NCBI GenBank assembly: GCA_035507915.1
Contig: DATJNS010000529.1
Span: 1-6,227, forward strand
Reading direction: 5' to 3'
DNA: 6,227 nucleotides
DNA from: JACQAI01 sp035507915
Lineage (GTDB): Bacteria; Pseudomonadota; Alphaproteobacteria; Elsterales; Elsteraceae
The position numbers and the translations under genes are program-made. Positions 4,855-6,227 of this stretch are shown in pieces; position 1 is the first letter of the stretch, and every line of letters begins with the position of its first letter. The notes beneath the pieces are model-generated. The model was not told the origin of the DNA. It ran no database searches and saw only the letters and a program-made list of their open reading frames with translations.

Positions 4855-6134
4855 GCGACGTTCCGGCTGGCGCAAACGGGCCGACCACCGACGTCATCAA
4901 TTTCGGCTGCCGCCTGAACGCATATGAATCCGCGGCGATGCGCGAGCTCGCCGCCGCGTCCGGCATCACGGACGCCGTGATCGTCAACACCTGCGCGGTG
5001 ACCGCCGAGGCCGAGCGCCAGGCGCGCCAGGCGATCCGCAAGGCGCGGCGCGCGCGGCCCGGCGCGCGCATCATCGTCACGGGCTGCGCGGCGCAGATCA
5101 ACCCGGCCGCGTTCGCCGCGATGCCCGAGGTCGACCGCGTCGTCGGCAACGCGCGCAAGCTCGAGCCCGCGAGCTTCGCGCCCGCGACCGACGCCGCGAG
5201 CGACGCGCGCGTGCTGGTCAGCGACATCATGGCGGTGCGCGAGACCGCGGGCCACCTGGTGCACGGCTTCGAGGGCCGCGCGCGCGCCTTCGTGCAGGTC
5301 CAGCAGGGCTGCGACCATCGCTGCACCTTCTGCGTGATCCCCTACGGCCGCGGCAACAGCCGCAGCGTGCCGGCCGGCGCGGTGGTCGAGCAGGTCCGCA
5401 CCCTGGTCGAGAACGGCTACGGCGAGATCGTGCTGACCGGCGTCGACGTCACGGCCTACGGCGCCGATCTGCCGGGCCAGCCGACGCTCGGCACGCTGGT
5501 GCGCCGCGTGCTGCGCCTGGTGCCCGCGCTGCGGCGCCTGCGCCTGTCGTCGCTCGATCCGGTCGAGATCGACGACGCGCTGTGGCGCGCGCTCGCCGAG
5601 GAGCCGCGCCTGATGCCGCATCTGCATCTGAGCCTGCAGGCGGGCGGCGATCTGGTGCTGAAGCGCATGAAGCGGCGCCACACGCGCGCCGACGCGATCG
5701 CGGCGTGCGACCGCGCGCGCGCGCTGCGGCCCGACACGGCGTTCGGCGCCGACCTGATCGCCGGCTTCCCGACCGAGACCGACGACGACTTCGCCGCCAC
5801 GCGCGCGCTCGTCGACGAGTGCGGCCTCGCCTACCTGCACGTGTTCCCGTTCTCGGCGCGGCCCGGCACGCCGGCGGCGCGCATGCCCCAGGTGCCGGGC
5901 GCCGTCGTCACGGCGCGCGCGGCGGCGCTGCGCGCCGCGGGCGCGGCGGCGCTCGCGCGCTTCCTCGACGCGCAGCTCGGCCGCGCCGTGTCGGTGCTGG
6001 CCGAGCAGGCCGATCTCGGCCGCGCCGAGAACTTCGCGCCGGTGCGCCTGCAGGACGCGACGCCGGGCCGCATCGCCGCCATGCGCATCACCGGACGGCA
6101 CGCCGACGCGCTGCAGGCCGAGCGCGCGGCGTGA
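4851..6134 (+). CDS. mtaB: tRNA (t6A37) methylthiotransferase, MiaB/MtaB family radical SAM enzyme
   Basis: MtaB adds a methylthio group to N6-threonylcarbamoyladenosine 37 of tRNAs that read ANN codons, giving ms2t6A and improving decoding. The product has 427 residues. The N-terminal methylthiotransferase domain carries three iron-sulfur cysteines, C20, C48 and C79. The radical SAM domain carries the cluster motif C154-x3-C158-x2-C161, followed by the Gly-rich SAM region and LTGVDVTAYG. The C-terminal 55 residues, with GRAENFAPVRL and PGRIAAMRITG, look like the short TRAM-type RNA-binding end of this family. The segment LSSLDPVEIDD and the CRLNAYES start favour MtaB over MiaB or RimO. The reading frame is open far upstream through dapF, but that part is an out-of-frame reading of dapF; the start at 4851 overlaps the dapF stop. 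The gene is very rich in GCG and CGC codons. It is co-transcribed with dapF and ftsY. Confidence 0.94.
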   Translation: MSDVPAGANGPTTDVINFGCRLNAYESAAMRELAAASGITDAVIVNTCAVTAEAERQARQAIRKARRARPGARIIVTGCAAQINPAAFAAMPEVDRVVGNARKLEPASFAPATDAASDARVLVSDIMAVRETAGHLVHGFEGRARAFVQVQQGCDHRCTFCVIPYGRGNSRSVPAGAVVEQVRTLVENGYGEIVLTGVDVTAYGADLPGQPTLGTLVRRVLRLVPALRRLRLSSLDPVEIDDALWRALAEEPRLMPHLHLSLQAGGDLVLKRMKRRHTRADAIAACDRARALRPDTAFGADLIAGFPTETDDDFAATRALVDECGLAYLHVFPFSARPGTPAARMPQVPGAVVTARAAALRAAGAAALARFLDAQLGRAVSVLAEQADLGRAENFAPVRLQDATPGRIAAMRITGRHADALQAERAA

Positions 6135-6227
6135 TGGACGACGCGCGCAAGGACGACACAAAGGACGGACCGGAGGACGCACCGCCCGACGGCGGCAAGC
6201 GCGGCGGCTGGTTCGCGCGCTTCCGGC
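6134..6227 (+). CDS. ftsY: Signal recognition particle receptor FtsY, N-terminal fragment
   Basis: Only the first 31 codons are present and the gene runs off the right edge. FtsY is the membrane-associated GTPase that docks SRP-ribosome complexes at the Sec translocon. The start is highly charged (many Asp, Lys and Arg with Pro), as in the variable acidic N-terminus of FtsY. It then reads GGWFARFR, which matches the G-W-F-x-R-L/F-K amphipathic membrane-binding start of the NG region. The ATG at 6134-6136 shares one base with the mtaB stop (TGATG). The gene order dapF-mtaB-ftsY, well known in Alphaproteobacteria, supports the call. No GTPase motif is visible because of the truncation. Confidence 0.8.
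   Translation, partial: MDDARKDDTKDGPEDAPPDGGKRGGWFARFR

Noticed and set aside
4194..6182. 662-codon minus-strand open frame opposite dapF and mtaB
   Set aside because: It is extremely rich in Arg, Ala and His, has no motif, and lies antisense to two unmistakable conserved genes. Stop codons are rare in such GC-rich DNA.

Overview
The window is very GC-rich (about two thirds or more G+C by eye), with G or C at almost every third codon position. It carries the gene order dapF - mtaB - ftsY, a familiar chromosomal arrangement in Alphaproteobacteria. I infer a free-living, environmental alphaproteobacterium (Rhizobiales or Rhodospirillales type). The genus cannot be told from the sequence.

Region 1 (1-2856, plus strand) is an accessory, probably catabolic operon. 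It encodes a Rieske-type aromatic-ring-hydroxylating oxygenase alpha subunit (69-1343) and its small beta subunit (1340-1807, GTG start, 4-base overlap). After a 20-base gap comes a periplasmic ABC-transporter substrate-binding protein of the NMT1/THI5-like (SsuA/TauA-type) fold (1828-2856). The likely scheme is that the binding protein captures an aromatic compound outside the inner membrane and the oxygenase attacks its ring in the cytoplasm. The ferredoxin and reductase that must feed electrons to the oxygenase, and the permease and ATPase that must work with the binding protein, are not in the window. Some may lie just upstream, because a reading frame entering from the left edge ends in an ATGA overlap with the oxygenase start. 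A perfect 10-bp inverted repeat sits at the left edge.

Region 2 (2857-3154) lies between two convergent genes. It holds two copies of a palindromic MITE- or REP-like repeat whose arms can fold into a gap-free four-way junction. Homology between the copies continues past the right end of the element, so the pair looks like a local duplication.

Region 3 (3155-3826, minus strand) encodes a secreted beta-barrel outer-membrane protein with a C-terminal Phe. Its C-terminal half resembles the MipA/OmpV family. A comparatively AT-rich stretch of about 176 bases separates it from the divergent dapF and should hold both promoters.

Region 4 (4003 to the right edge, plus strand) is a tightly coupled housekeeping block. 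It contains dapF (diaminopimelate epimerase, for lysine and peptidoglycan), mtaB (tRNA ms2t6A37 methylthiotransferase, radical SAM) and the first 31 codons of ftsY (signal recognition particle receptor). The junctions are ATGA (4851-4854) and TGATG (6132-6136), which suggests translational coupling. I see no tRNA, rRNA, CRISPR array, transposase or phage gene. I see no clear case for a wholly new system. The repeat pair and the incomplete oxygenase/transport cluster are the parts most worth a second look.
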